Of a stretch of 64,000 nucleotides of DNA, positions 1 through 12,164 are shown in pieces. The translations under genes were made by a program, and so were the position numbers. The stretch comes from Gelatoporia subvermispora B (Eukaryota; Basidiomycota; Agaricomycetes; Polyporales; Gelatoporiaceae). Each line of letters opens with the position of its first letter. Position 1 is the first letter of the stretch. The stretch spans positions 514,272 through 578,271 of the forward strand of contig KB445791.1 of assembly GCA_000320605.2 (NCBI GenBank), written 5' to 3'. A model generated the notes under the pieces. That model saw only the letters and a program-made list of their open reading frames with translations, did not search any database and was not told where the DNA came from.

Positions 1-1
1 C

Positions 2-1643
2 TTGATGGCCGACCTGTTGACATCTGTACAAGATATTCTGGGGCCCCACGCGAAGCCAAGTCCTATTCAGGCTCTGTCCCTAAAACACATCATCCAAAAT
101 CTCCCGCAGACTTCTGATTCGAACGAGGAGAAGAGCTACGTCCAATTCTTGCTTGCCTCCGAAACTGGCTCGGGCAAGTCCATTGCGTACATGCTGCCCG
201 TGCTGCAAGACCTCAAGGCAGCGGAGCTCGGCGGCGAAAATGCGCCCCGACGCAACCCGACGAACCCGCGCGCTCTCATCTTGGCGCCGACGCACGAGCT
301 CTCACGGCAGCTGACCAGCTTCGCAAAGGCGTTGATCCACCGCATCAAGTTGCGCGTTGTGGGCGCGTCGCGCGCAAACGCGAAATGGGGAGTCACCGCA
401 TCGAGGATGGCACGCGCGTTCGGGGAAGCCGAGGGCACCGAGGGTGACAACGAGGTGGAGGTTACTCGCACGTCAGGCGACGTGCGCCCGATGGATGTCC
501 TCGTCGGTACCCCGTCCAAGATTCTGGAGATGGTGAAGGGAAGAGGCTGGGACCGCAGCTCTGATGCAACTGGCTCGGCTGTACAAAGACGGCGGGACGG
601 CGCCGCGTTCCAGCCGCTATTCAAGGCGGGCAGACCTGAGATCGGTCTGCAGGAGATCGAGTGGGTTGTCATTGACGAGGCAGACGTTCTCTTAGGTGAG
701 CCGCCTTTGTATATCACACGACGGTGTATTGACCTGTGTGTTAGATCCTGACTTCCAGGCGTACACTCGTCTCCTGCTTGCTGAGATTAGCGCAGCGCGC
801 GGTCGGCCCGTGCCGTTCGAGCCCCAGCTCGACCTCACCGCGCAGGCCGAGGCGCAGACACAAACCCAGGTGGACTATCCGTTCAACCTTCTCCTGACCA
901 CAGCTACGATCCCCTCCTCGCTCGCGGCGTACCTCGACGCGTTTCACCCATCGATGACGCGGCTCGCGTCCCCGAACTTGCACCACCTGCCTGCGGGAAT
1001 AAAGACGGAGTACGCGACATGGACTGGCGGGAACCGCAACGCGGACGTCGAGCAGCGGCTGCGTGCGCTCTGGTACACTGACGTCGCTCAGAGAGATGGG
1101 AAGCGCTCGAAGGTGCTCATTTTCTGCAACAAGAGCAGCAAGGTGCTCGACCTCGGTGAGTTCCTCACAGAAAAGGGCATCCCGAACGTCGCGCTCGTCA
1201 GCAAGGGCGACACGCGTAAGCGTGGCTCGAACACGCATCTCGCGGGCTTCCTCCGCGTGCAGGCAGGCGACAATGCTAAGCCGGAGGACGGCGAAGACAC
1301 GGAGGCACAAAGCGCGGTCGACGACGAGATGCCAGAGGTAGATGAAGACCTGATCGTAGATACAATCCCCGCAGATGCGTCGGGAGAGACGGGCGTGCAG
1401 AAGGAGCCGCCGCATGTACTGATCACAACGTCGCTGCTATCGCGCGGGCTGGATTTCTCGCCGGACATCAAGCACGTGTTTATCATGGACCAGCCGCGGA
1501 ACATGGTCGACTTCCTGCACCGCGCAGGACGCACAGGACGCGCGGGCGGCGAGGGTACAGTAGTTGTGTTCGGGAAGACGACGGGACGTGGGTCGGAGAG
1601 GACGAGAGAGGTCCGGCAGAAGGTCCGGGCGCTGGCGGCGTAG
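2..1643 (+). CDS. MRH4: MRH4-like mitochondrial DEAD-box RNA helicase, 5' truncated
   Basis: ATP-dependent RNA helicase, most like fungal Mrh4, which assists mitochondrial large-subunit ribosome assembly. Exon 1 runs from the window edge to 695, a 49-nt intron spans 696-744, and exon 2 is 745-1643. Seen: a Q-motif-like segment (KPSPIQALSLKHI), motif I ASETGSGKS, motif Ia-like LAPTHELSRQ, motif Ib VGTPSKIL, motif II DEAD. The intron falls just after the DEAD box and splicing gives DEADVLLDPDFQ, typical of this subfamily. The C-terminal RecA domain has LIFCNKSSK, TTSLLSRGLDF and HRAGRTGRAG. An acidic linker of about 45 residues (about 1275-1400) is inserted in the second domain. The N-terminus, which should carry a mitochondrial presequence, lies outside the window, so targeting is inferred from the family. 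Confidence 0.88.
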
Positions 1644-2316
1644 GATGGTGGAAGCGAGGAAGGGGATGAGAGGAGATGCTGATCTGTTGCGGACGTGTTG
1701 CTCAGTAGGCGAGTGAACTGTTCCACCCCACTCTATACGGCGAATTGCAGGAGATTTGCTTGCTCTTGCAACAGGGTCCGCGTCTTTCGTCGGTTGCTAT
1801 TGGCCAGGATGACCGTTGGCGAGCGTCTACTCTGTCCCTCATCGCGGCTCATTCTCTTTGGGTCCAATACTCGACATGCTTGGCTTCTCTGAGATCGAGC
1901 TAATTACCAGAAATGTTTCTTACAGTATCTGCTGGACTCTGCATGCTCAATCGATACGCTACGGCTCTCTTAATTTTCCAGGCTCGCGACCGCATTGGCC
2001 CGCCATTGTACCCGCCTTACCACTCAAACACTCATTGACTGGTCCGCGCTCTCACTACGGACCAGATTCGCGCTGTCATGTCTGCTTCCCGTCTGTCATT
2101 TATGGCTCAAGTACCCCCGCAATTGGCCGGCGGCAAGTAAAGAATCTTAAGTCACGGTCACTTGGGTCCCTATACATCATGGACGGCAACGTGGCACGCG
2201 ACGGTCCCTGCCAGTGTATAAGATAGCGCACAATGCCGCCCACTTGGACCAGTTTTCGCCCCTCTCGCTAGACATCTCCGACACCAGTCGTGACTTGCAG
2301 CTACCCTCAACACAAA
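1644..2316. other. Intergenic stretch
   Basis: No convincing gene. It holds the 3' flank of the helicase and the 5' flank of the small zinc-finger gene. Short open frames here have no recognisable domain. Confidence 0.5.
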
Positions 2317-2939
2317 ATGTCTTCCAGAGCTCAACAAGGAACTTCGGTTGATGTATGCTCTGTGGCTTAACACGAACTGTGGCATATCTTACAGGATATA
2401 CGGGTACAGATGCAACTTGAACGGTGCCCGTATGCGGGCTGCCGCTTCGTGGCTGATTACGACGAGCACATCATGTTCCACGAGGGCAAGCAGCAGTGAT
2501 TCCCCCCTTCCCATCTCTCCTTTTCATACTCACGCGTTCTCCTATTCTCCCCGCCTACTTTCGCCTGCTGGTTCGCCCTCAGCCGGGTGCCGGGTCGCCT
2601 GTACTGCAAGATGGAGTATCAAAGCCGGCACGGGTTTGTCTACTGCGACTTTATTACGCTCCACCAGGCCGAGCTGGACCAGCACGAGGAGCGCCACAGG
2701 CGCGAGTCGGGGTACATGGTTGACAACCCGAATTGGGACGACTATTGGGTTCGCTCGAATGTGTGCGTAGGAGCGCCGCGCGGAGAAAGGTTGGTACTGT
2801 TCGTTACACATAAAATTTGTTCGGACTGCTATGTGTAATCTTTCTGTTGTTTGTTGATAGTATGGGCAGATATCTGGGCCCTATTCCTACCATGCATATC
2901 GTGGGGGTTCCGCGCTCACTGATGATCGAGAACTTCTGA
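2317..2939 (+). CDS. Small C2H2-like zinc-finger protein
   Basis: Hand-spliced model: exons 2317-2352, 2395-2495, 2583-2789 and 2861-2939, with introns of 42, 87 and 71 nt, all GT-AG. The spliced protein of about 140 residues begins MSSRAQQGTSVDDIRVQ and carries a first finger-like unit CPYAGCRFVADYDEHIMFH (C-x4-C, H-x3-H) and a second Cys/His-rich unit with YCKMEYQ...YCDFITL and HQAELDQHEERH. This looks like two degenerate C2H2 fingers. If the last intron is not used, the frame stops at 2838 instead. I do not recognise the family; a nucleic-acid or protein-binding role is only inference from the Cys/His spacing. Splicing restores one frame across three introns, which supports a real gene. 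Confidence 0.55.
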
Positions 2940-3101
2940 GTGTGCACGCCTCGAGCTTCACAAGAGTTCACCTGGTAGAATGAGAGAAAAGACTACATGA
3001 AACGCAAAGGAAGCTGGTCATGGTAGTCTCATACCAGAATGAAGAGGGTCGGACTTCGTTTCAGAACTTGATAAAAAAACTTCCCACAATTCCTCATGGA
3101 G

Positions 3102-3202
3102 TTCCCATTAGCCGACTCGAACGACTGACCTCGTCATGACGAGACATTCCTAATGGATAGTCCCATACTAGTGACGCGCTCTACCAACTGAGCTAAACGG
3201 GA
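3102..3202 (-). tRNA. tRNA-Thr (anticodon AGU) with 28-nt intron
   Basis: Read on the minus strand this folds as a complete cloverleaf: acceptor TCCCGTT/AATGGGA plus discriminator A, D arm GCTC-AGTTGGTA-GAGC, anticodon stem CGTCA/TGACG, variable loop AGGTC, and T arm AGTCG-TTCGAGT-CGGCT. The anticodon loop is CTAGTA then A, giving anticodon AGT (Thr, ACU). A 28-nt intron sits one base 3' of the anticodon, the canonical eukaryotic position. The mature length is 73 nt. The intron contains GGACTATCC, whose ACTA can pair with TAGT of the anticodon loop, as tRNA splicing endonuclease substrates usually do. Confidence 0.8.
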
Positions 3203-4852
3203 ATACCGTGACTTATGCGGTATCCAATAATATAGAGAGATGTACCATAATCACCCGACAATTGCTTCAACTATTTCCTCGAGCATGGCAATATGATTGC
3301 TGCCACCGTTTGTCGCAAGAGTCGTCATGAGACTCCATCGATTCCTTACCTGTGCGTTCTGGCTCAAAGGGTTACCGCATTCGCCGCAGGAAGGTCGACG
3401 ACCCGGCCCAGTTGAGAATCCTAATGACCACTGACTACACCCAAACCTCTTCAGCGAGTCCCGAGCAGCGTGCGAGCCATCCTCCTTCCCCGATAAGTCA
3501 AATATTTTGTTTCTGCATAATTGAGTAACCCTTTAATGCTCCAGGTGACGAACATTCCAGTGAGAGCTCGGCCTCGCAAGTCCCTCGCTCGAGAGGACGT
3601 CAGGGACCTGCGGTCGGCAAGGGTCGTTGGCGACACGGTCATTCATTGGACGGGACCAGTTAATCTTCTTCTGGGGATCTGGGCCGCTCTGAGAGCCCGC
3701 GGCAGGCAAGGCCGAGCGAAACTAAACACCGAACGACGACGCAATCGGGCGCCCAAAGCACGTATCGCTCCCTTGCAGGACCAGGAAGAGCAGTCTTATA
3801 CAGTGGTATATCACTTTCCGGCTTTACACGGCATATCAGTATGCTTGAACGCGTTCTTCAATTGAGTGAAGTTCGAACTAAGATGCTGCATGCAACATAT
3901 TGTCGCAATAATGCGCCCGGGCACAGGGGTATGACGTCACTCACACCCTACCCATTATGGGTAGCGTATTTCCCAAAGTGGAAGGCACTCCCTTCCAGTT
4001 TCGATGTTGCGCCTCCCATAACTCGTTGGAATATCATCCAGTGTCATACATAAGTGGCGTGAACACTGTAAAAATATGTCTTGGAGTTCTTGTACACCTG
4101 TATCGAGCACATTCGCTCCCCGCTCGACTTCCGAGGTTTACACGTAGACGCTCATTTTTTAGGTCCTTTAGAGACCACCTGCATCCCACGGGCCGGCGTC
4201 ACAGGCGCCACTCGACTGCCGCCTACCAACCGACGACGCAGGCGTGCGCAAACGCACTGAGTCTCCTCTATGTAAGTTCCAACCTTGTGCTGGCTATATT
4301 GCGTATTGTGCGTTCATCGGACCCACAGTTCCACGTCCTTCCTGGTCCAGCACGATGACGGCGACACGTGCATGATCGTTCAATCCGAAGCTCGATCACC
4401 TGTCTGCACCGGTCTGACATCGTCCTCCGCAACCTGTACCTGAGTGGATCTCCTCGAGGCAACATTGCGACATTCCTTGGCGACTTCTCTCGCTCAGCCC
4501 TCTGCTTTAAACAGGAGTTTGTACCCTTTTGACATCCCTTGTGTGGGGTGACAGTCAAGCTATTGCTAAGGAGAAAATACAACGTGGAGGAGGCCAAGCT
4601 GGATGGAGCATATGAGCTGCAGTATGCGAACTGTGTTGACGTCAAGGCGCAAGGGGGTGGGTCGGAGGCGTGCGCACTCAGCCTGACGTGATCCATGGAA
4701 TCATGATGCCAGCCGTCTTCTCATTTCGATAGCTACCAGAGCAGGCTCACCCTCGTCATACTTAACTTCTCTTCACGGATCTCCCATGGAGCTATTTGTG
4801 CTCATCACAGCCCGCTCCAGCTCTCCGGCCTCTCATTGCATCATGCTCGACG
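3203..4852. other. Intergenic stretch between tRNA and FAS1 gene
   Basis: About 1.65 kb without a gene I can support. Open frames are short, overlap on both strands and show no domain. The last part is the promoter region of the FAS1 gene. Confidence 0.5.
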
Positions 4853-4860
4853 TATATAAA
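4853..4860 (+). promoter_or_regulatory. TATA box of the FAS1 gene
   Basis: TATATAAA lies 78 bp upstream of the FAS1 start codon at 4938, a normal fungal spacing, in a pyrimidine-rich leader (tctcttcccg near 4890). Confidence 0.6.
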
Positions 4861-4937
4861 CCTCTACCCGCCGCACTCTGACCGCGAGCTTCTCTTCCCG
4901 AGCATACCTCTTGTTGACGCACTATACCCTGTAGACA

Positions 4938-6446
4938 ATGAAGTCTGCAATCCTCTCTGCTGCACTCCTCGCTGCCGCGCCCGTTGTCTTGGCGCAGTCG
5001 CAGAACGCGTCATTCCTCACGGGCCTCCTTACGACGCTCCAGAGCGCGAATCTCACCTCGCTCATCTCCGCGACGACTACATTTAACTCGAGCGGTGTCG
5101 GCCAGGGTATCCTCGCCGAGCTCTCTGGTGGCTCGCCATTCGTTATCTTTGCGCCCACCAATGAAGCCTGTGAGCCCAGTCGCTTTCTCCAGTTATTCCG
5201 ATATTGATCCTATACGTGATGCAGTCTCGTCTGCTCCTTCGAATATTACCTCCAATAGCCGACAACTCAGCGATGTGCTCGCATACCACATCGTTAACGG
5301 CAACTTCAGCAACACGGCGACAACGTACCCAAATGTCACGCTTGGACGTACGTTCCTCAACGACTCAGAGGTTGTCCACCTCGAGGGCGGCAAGGCGCAA
5401 GTCGTTGCATGGGCAACTCGTGCTGATGGCCACATCCACGTCTTGAACCAGAAGTGCGCTGCTTGTTCCATCATGTAGGTAGCGTCACTGACCGCGTGCA
5501 TAGGAATGACTCGATAGTGGTGAACACTACAACTTTCGGCAACATCACGATCAATATCGTCGATCACGTTCTGGCCGTGCCCCAGTCCCTGCAGGGCACG
5601 GTTCCAACCGAGGATGCGAACACGTCGCTCTCGCAGCTCCCGACATTCCTTGGCGCGGTGAACGTTCCGTTCTTCAACAGCTCTTCGAACTCGTCGAGCA
5701 GCGTGTCAGCGTTCAATCTGCTCAACAACGGCCTGCACGGCTTCACATTCTTCGCGCCTAACGACTCGGCGGTGCTTGCGGCTCAAAGCAACCTCACTGC
5801 GCTCGCGAGCAACTCGACCGCGCTCAGCAACCTCTTCTACAACCACGTACGTTACTTCGATTTTTTTTGTTAATTTCGAAGGTTGTCCCTAACACCCAAT
5901 TTGCAGCTGATTAACGACACGACTGTGTACTCGCCTGAATTTGTTGGACAAAGTTTCACCTCGGCGGGTGGCGAGTCGTTCACTTTCTCGATCAACGCCA
6001 CCGGACAATACGTCACGTCGGGCAATACGACTGCGCTCATCATCCAACCGGACGTACTTCTCTCGAGTGGCGTCTTACACGTCATCGACCGCGTGCTCAT
6101 CAACACCGACTTCAACAGCGGCGCCGCGAGCTCTGCGTGAGTGCCTCCTCTCACGTGATCTTCGCAATGCAATTGGCGTGAATCACTGACCTATTTTTTG
6201 TGTAGACTCGCCTCGGCGACCTCAGCTGCTGCGCAGAGCACGACGGAGACACAGCCCATCGGATTTTCCGCGACGGCCTCGTTGAGCAGCGCAGCGTCTG
6301 GATCGGGCACGAACTCGGGCGCGGGGGCGAGCGGTAGTAACAACGCTGCGCTCGTGCGGTTCGCGGGTCCGGGCAAGGCACAGATGTTCGCGCTGGGCAT
6401 GACCGTAGTTGGCGTGCTCGCGGGTGCCTTCATCACAGTGCTATGA
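4938..6446 (+). CDS. Secreted, GPI-anchored fasciclin (FAS1) domain protein
   Basis: Cell-surface adhesion-type protein. Five exons: 4938-5169, 5225-5453, 5504-5846, 5907-6136, 6206-6446; all introns are GT-AG (50-69 nt). The N-terminus MKSAILSAALLAAAPVVLA is a clean signal peptide. Two FAS1 domains follow: the first with FVIFAPTNEA, VLAYHIVNGNF and HVLNQK, the second with FTFFAPNDSAV, SNLFYNHLINDT and HVIDRVL. Many N-glycosylation sequons (NAS, NLT, NSS, NDT) are visible. A Ser/Ala/Gly-rich tail ends in a hydrophobic segment (MFALGMTVVGVLAGAFITVL), as expected for a GPI-anchor signal. FAS1 proteins in Agaricomycetes are linked to wall adhesion and development, but the ligand here is unknown. 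The gene has its own TATA box and no co-oriented partner. Confidence 0.9.
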
Positions 6447-8001
6447 ACATGAGGCGGAGAACGCTTGACGACGAACGTCGAAAAGACATGGGCGACGTCG
6501 AAGTACGATGTGCGATGGACTGTTGAACGCTCAGAACGCACGAGTAATGGACTCATGACAGACGATGATTGTGTATTGTACGCATATGTATCGGGAATGC
6601 TCCCGCTTTGCATTGTTGAATGTTTGCATGACCCACGGGCAGCCTCTGAGACTCTCAGAGTTCCGCTTTGCAAGGCGAAATGTCGATTTACAATTTGTAC
6701 GACTAGAAGTCCCCCGACGAACGCAGCTCATCTCTCCCGTATGGCCATCAATATGCCTATGGTTATCGCCTGTTGCGGCCACGCTACACTGCCTGGCGGG
6801 AAACTAGAATACATGTGACGACGCAAGTCCCCAGCCTCATGCGTCAGTCAGCATGTACCCGGGCAATGATAAGGCAGACCCGCTATTGGGAAACCTCACG
6901 TGGTATGGGTGCAGATTCCGGGACTAAACGGTTCACAGGCTACCGTCCGAGCCAGGGTAAATTATTGTTCAGTCAGGGCGCTCTTCCAGCCAGATCGGAA
7001 TTATCGGACCTTACAACCCTGAGCATCTCTTCCCACAATCGGCTTCGCTGGCATCGGAAACTCCGCCTCATGCTGTTTTTCCTGCGCGCCCACAAACGTG
7101 AGAAACATCGATCACGCAGGAGGCCGCAGCCCATCGTCTGGCACGTATTTGCTCGCATACTCTCCAGACGCGTGATTCCTGCCATCCACCCATTTTCTCT
7201 GAGACCAAGTCACCTAAAGGCATCAAAAAGTGAACAGCGCAAGCAATGAATAGTGCCTGTCGCCTGTCCCCGAGAGCGATTCTCTTCGCAACAGTCTGTC
7301 ATGAATATCGGACAGTCGCTCGTGATGCATATGTGGTTCTCACAGCGTCTCGCCGATTGATGGTGAGTGTCCCCTACGGCCTTAGAGCTGGACAAGGGAC
7401 CCGGTGGCTTTGACCTATGGGGGGTTCTTGTTCTCGGAGGAAACCTGGTATCGGTGCCTCATTTGTCCAGTTGCGCTTTGATACCTAATGTAATCGTAAC
7501 AAGAGATTTGACGTCTCATTGACACCTCCGGACGCTCGTGTTGTGCTTTCGCTACTTCCGGGCCCACAATACAACCACTGACACTGGACGTTGTCTCCCG
7601 GGATGCGCGGGAGGTCGGCGTTAGAAGTTCATAGCACCTGAGCACAAGAGGCAGCACGGGTACCTCCGAGAATGTGCTGTCATGGACACGCTGCAGATAA
7701 CGCCTTCCTCCTTGAGCAGCACACATGATTTGGTCAATGCAACGGGCCGATTAGTGCTAGGCCTTCATCGTTGCTATCTTAACTCATCTTTTCACAGCAG
7801 TACGATCACCCCTTCTACTCAACATGCCGAGCGGGCAATCCATGGTCGAAATCAGGGACAAATCTGTATGAGGAATTTTCTCGAAGAGTTTTGCATCCGA
7901 CGGTTGAGATTGTGCGATCAATTAGCTACTTAATTGCTACGAAGCTATTTACGCTTCAACTGAACGGTTTCCCATATACCAAGTGAGCTTGTTATTCCAA
8001 C
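6447..8001. other. Intergenic stretch
   Basis: About 1.55 kb. Open frames up to about 158 codons exist but overlap on both strands and show no domain, signal or plausible splice chain. I see no gene here. Confidence 0.45.
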
Positions 8002-9724
8002 ATGACTTTCTCACAAGACATAACAGTTGATAATACAGGATACTCTACGACAGCTTGTTCTTGTTGCGGAAAAATATGCCAGGCTACCTGGGGAATTAGC
8101 TGTCGACTGTGCAGTCTACCTCAACCGACTGGGACCTGTACTGAGACGCTTGCCGCAGATGACGAAACCATCTTAAAGTGGTACAACGACCTCAAGGAGT
8201 GGATCGCGTCTGCCACAAAATTGGACTTGGTGACTTTGCTAGTGAAGTCAAACGCTCTCAAAGAGACCCTTGAAGAGTTTTATATACGCTGTCCTCCGGT
8301 GGTGCAACAGGTGGGTAGCCCACACTCCTCACCTATCGACCGTACAAGCAACAGTATCAGCATGCAGGAGGTATATTGCCATTCAATCCCAGTTACGTCG
8401 AAGTTATCGAGTTATTACGAAACATTATGTTCTCTTCCACAAACATCAGATCATTGGCGGCTTTGAAAGGAGAGGACGCACAAGCGGCTGTGGATTTCAT
8501 TGATACGGTACGCTTATAGTTTGTAATGAGGGAATTCGACTGATACTCCCGGTCAGGTTTTAAGTAATATCGTGGAGACGAACCGCCTATGGCGACCTTG
8601 CATAGACGTGACACGGAAACTTTGCGCAGAATCACAGATTTTCCCTCCCTCATTGATCCTCACCCATGACAAGATAATCATAGCAGGAGCTCACCCTGTT
8701 CAATTCGGTTCGAGTGCAGATATCTACTCCGCATCGTTCCGGGGAGTCCAAGTCGCCCTTAAAGCGGTCCGTATGGGGATACAGGGTGATGGAAATCTCA
8801 TTATTCGACATCGCAGGGTATGATGTCAAGTTACTAGCTGGAAACCCCTTGATCACCTACCGGTATGGGGCTTCAGACATTCGCTAAAGAAGCGGTGATC
8901 TGGAATCGCCTACGACATGCAAATATTGTACCATTTTTTGGTATCAATGACAAGATTCTTCCCGGGCGAATTACACTAGTAAGTGAATGGATGCCAAAGG
9001 GAAACATCAAGCAATTCTTGGAAGCCGAAGGGGCATCTGCCAATCGACTGAGACTTGTATGTCCGTCCTCTCAATCTTGCGCTTCCCTCTCACCCTGAAG
9101 TCTTTTCCATAGACCTTGGACATTGCGGAAGGCTTGAAATATTTGCACAATCTGCGGGTGGTGCATGGTGATATCAAGAGCGTGAGTCCGTCCTATATGA
9201 CTTCGAAATAGTGGTATGAGATTACATGGTTGCATATAGGAGAACATACTTGTAGACTCTCAGCGGAACGCGCGCATCACTGACTTCGGTATGACGAGTC
9301 TGGCGTATGCGAGCAGGAACCTATCGCGATCAACGGACCCTACCGGTACCATACACTATAGTGCACCTGAGATCCTGGAAACAGAAGCACTTCAAGCAGA
9401 GGTGCCGGACTCGGGTCCCAAGAGCGACGTCTACGCGTTGTCCATGGTCATGTACGAGGTCGGTTGCGTGGCACATCCACACTTGAGGTCGGTTCTCACA
9501 GACGTGGCAAATAGATGTTCACAGGAAACGCCCCGTTCTACCAACACAAGAGACCTGCTACTGTGATTGCAAGCATCATGAAAGGAGACAGGCCTAAACG
9601 ACCATCAGTGCCCAGCCTTTCAGATCAAGTGTGGTCGATTATGGAGACTTGTTGGGCTGTACGATGGCAAGACCGTCCTACTGCTGCGGAGGTCGCGAGT
9701 CTAGTCTCACAGCTTACAGGGTAG
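8002..9724 (+). CDS. Tyrosine-kinase-like (TKL) protein kinase
   Basis: Ser/Thr kinase of the TKL type expanded in Agaricomycetes. The N-terminal part (exon 8002-8310) is Cys-rich (CSCCGKIC, CRLC). Splicing 8311-8360 gives a helical linker (GGILPFNPSYVEVIELL, then VLSNIVETNRLW) typical of these kinases. The kinase domain begins near 8690: glycine-loop region PVQFGSSADIYSASF, VALKAV (catalytic Lys), AKEAVIWNRLRHANIVPFFG, hinge LVSEWMPKGNIKQFL, catalytic loop VHGDIKS split by an intron at about 9181-9240 from ENIL, DFGM, a TGTIHYSAPE activation segment, SDVYAL, and a C-terminal WQDRPTAAEV motif. Introns interrupt at about 9057-9113 and 9460-9512. The HGD form replaces HRD, normal for TKL. The exon boundary near 8800-8870 is unresolved. 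Substrates are unknown. Confidence 0.82.
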
Positions 9725-10074
9725 AAAACGAATTGGCATGCACGATATGGCCTGGGAAATTCCATATGACTTGCCTTGGTGATAGTGATATAGCCAAAGA
9801 CCAATCCCGATACATGTATTATGGTACCTCGTGACTTGAATCATATGAAGCATTCGTTTCGCAGACAACCTACGGTATTGTCGTAGAGCATCAATGCGGG
9901 CATTTAAGTGCGTCTACAGGGTTCGCAACCCGTGCCTGTAGGACGTGACATACATTCGTTGGTCAGATTGCTGCAGTTGCGGAGTGTTACTCAACACATA
10001 AAACATCTTTCTCCGGTCTCGAAACGACTGATACATAGTATCATGCTGCAATACATCAGATCAATACACAATTA
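9725..10074. other. Short intergenic stretch
   Basis: 350 bp between the 3' end of the kinase and the 3' end of the convergent GTPase gene. Nothing recognisable. Confidence 0.5.
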
Positions 10075-10854
10075 CTAGTTGTCTTTAAGGAGGCGCGACA
10101 AGATTTGGCGACCGGAGTCCAAGGTGCCATAATGACGTTCCATCTGAGCGCCTGCGTCCAGCAGCTGCTTGAAACTCCCTGATCGTAACTGAGCCTCAGA
10201 TTCGAGCGCCATGACCTGCGGCACAGATTCCCAGCGTGTAGTCACGATTCTTAGCCTATGTAAGTCGGGGGTGGCGCACAAGTCCGCAAGGGACTTCACG
10301 GTGTCGTCTGTAATCATATGAGGACCGTCGCGGCTGATATCGTGCAACCAGAGTAATCCAGCGCGCTGGGAGCCTTCTTTTTCTCTGTGATGACGAGAAT
10401 CAGCTCTTTGAGGGTATGGTATATTCCAGAGACCAGATACATACGCAGTCCTGAAACATGTCTCTATCCTCTTGACAACAAGGCGTTCGGATTCCTCTCG
10501 CGAGCCGTCGATTCCATACGTGTCAACCAAAGCAACCATCTGACCATCCACTTCGAAGGGAAGGGATGGACATGTTCTAGTGGATCTGGATGATAAGTCG
10601 TGGCCGATCTCGATACTTTCGTCGTCGCTCAGCAACTTGACCAGCTAGGGAGGTTCAGTAGACGCCGCCATGTCGTTGACCACATATCGTACCGATGATT
10701 TGCCTGCGCCCTCGATACCCATGACCCTGAAAAATGCGTCATCAGCGCCCCGCATACACGTAACGGAAGTATCGTACCCGACGATGCGTTGCTGCTGCAT
10801 GTTCGGAAATGGTGTGATGCAAGGATGAGCGAGGAATGAAGCGAGAGGTTCCAC
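10075..10854 (-). CDS. Short AIG1-like GTPase (no coiled coil), copy 1
   Basis: P-loop GTPase-like protein. On the minus strand a first exon (start 10854 or, in the same frame, 10800) ends at DTSV(T). It is followed by a 34-nt exon that encodes VMGIEGAGKSS (Walker A GxxxxGKS), then LVKLLSDDE..., VALVDTYGIDG (G3-like DTYG), and after an intron EKEGSQRAGLLWLHDISRD, RIVTTRWESVP (G4 position), LRSGSFKQLLDAGAQMERHYGTLDSG and a stop at 10075. It resembles the gene at 16132-17008 more than the long GTPases: it ends just after the G domain and lacks the C-terminal coiled coil. DTYG replaces the DTPGFDD of the long members. Function unknown; a membrane or assembly role is inferred only from the AIG1 family. 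Confidence 0.72.
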
Positions 10855-12164
10855 TTAGGACGTCGGATTTTCAAGTAGTGATAAGGTCCATCACAGTGCG
10901 CAGGGTCTTTTTATACCTCTGTAACAGACCTAAAGCGTCGATTCCCACATAGCAGATACCACTTCGCTTGGTCACCGTCGTACCATAGATGCAGAAGCTC
11001 CAAAAGTGGCACAAAAGCCCATGAGGCAGGGCACGAAGAGGGGCAAGATTTCACGACAAGAATGACGTTGACACATGGGCAGCTTGACAAGATCCTCTCG
11101 ACACCAGGCAGTGTCGTACAGCTCCTGCAATGGAATACAAGGGATGAGCAGTGACAGGGGACAATCATTCACATGGACCCACAAAATGTTATTGTCCAAC
11201 GTGCGCAGAGAGGCGCTGAGTTTATCGCAACGCCGACGCGGAGATGGAGAGCGGAGTGCTCGAGAACAATAGCAAGCGTCGGCTGTAGGGCTTCCATAGG
11301 GACTCGAGGTCACGAAGGCTCCAAGACTCTGAAGTTGTACTGTTGAACATGTTGCCCACGCTTTGTATCCAGCCCTTCGGAGCACCAGTGCGATGCAGGA
11401 TGCAATATGTGCATTCATTCACGAGCATGTCAGGTAGCAGGCTGAGTTTCCTAGATCGTGACGTTAAGCACCCGGGCTGTGAGTTCCGACGTTGCCTATG
11501 GACGAACGACTTTGTGAGGTTCAAACTCCGCTCTGATTGTGCCGCGGAATTTCAACAACCTTCGAGATTCCGACTTGCGATCTACACACATAGTCGATAA
11601 GTGTGTCAGCGAAGTAATCTCCTCCGGGAGGCATCTCACCGTCGAAACCCCTCAAGTGACAATATCTCTAGAGGAAGTCATTGTAGTATGGACTTTCCGA
11701 AGAAAGCAAAAAGCGCTCAAACATGTGCACCTGTCAAACCTGAGCAAGGCACCTGGATCTGTGCATCAGGAACTGCTGTCGTTGACTGGATGCCAACGAG
11801 ACGTTTCTAAATTCAGGGTGACAATAACATAGCCGACCGACTTTCGACCCGCAAGCGATTACCAAATCTGCACTAGAGCCTACAGCAGTGCTTCCTGGGT
11901 ACCACGTCAAGACGATGCCGCGTCACATGGGCAACGGCGACTATAGCGTGTACTTATCGCAGACACGATAACGTGCATCAGACGGTGAATCCAGCATGAT
12001 ATACCTTTGATGCTCTTGTATTCGTCATCGCCTACTCAACCACCTCGTGCAGCCAGCACTGCAGTATAAGTACTTTTCGCTAGTCTCCATAGTCCTTAGT
12101 CCATCGATTTCCTGCGTCCCACTTCCGGATTCATATACCTTATAATCACTTCGTCAAATCAGTG
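10855..12164. other. Intergenic stretch with possible decayed coding sequence
   Basis: About 1.3 kb upstream of two GTPase genes. Minus-strand open frames in 10911-11524 overlap in several phases and could be a decayed gene, but no consistent splice chain or domain was found. The part near 12040-12160 is the promoter side of the next gene. Confidence 0.4.

Noticed and set aside
6773..7249. 158-codon frame after the FAS1 gene
   Set aside because: Starts and stops without splice context, overlaps an opposing frame and has no recognisable motif.
10911..11524. Minus-strand frames with a WC-E-DL-KL...ILPLF pattern that recalls TIR domains
   Set aside because: The pattern is short, the surrounding frames shift, and no upstream TIR strand or splice chain could be built.
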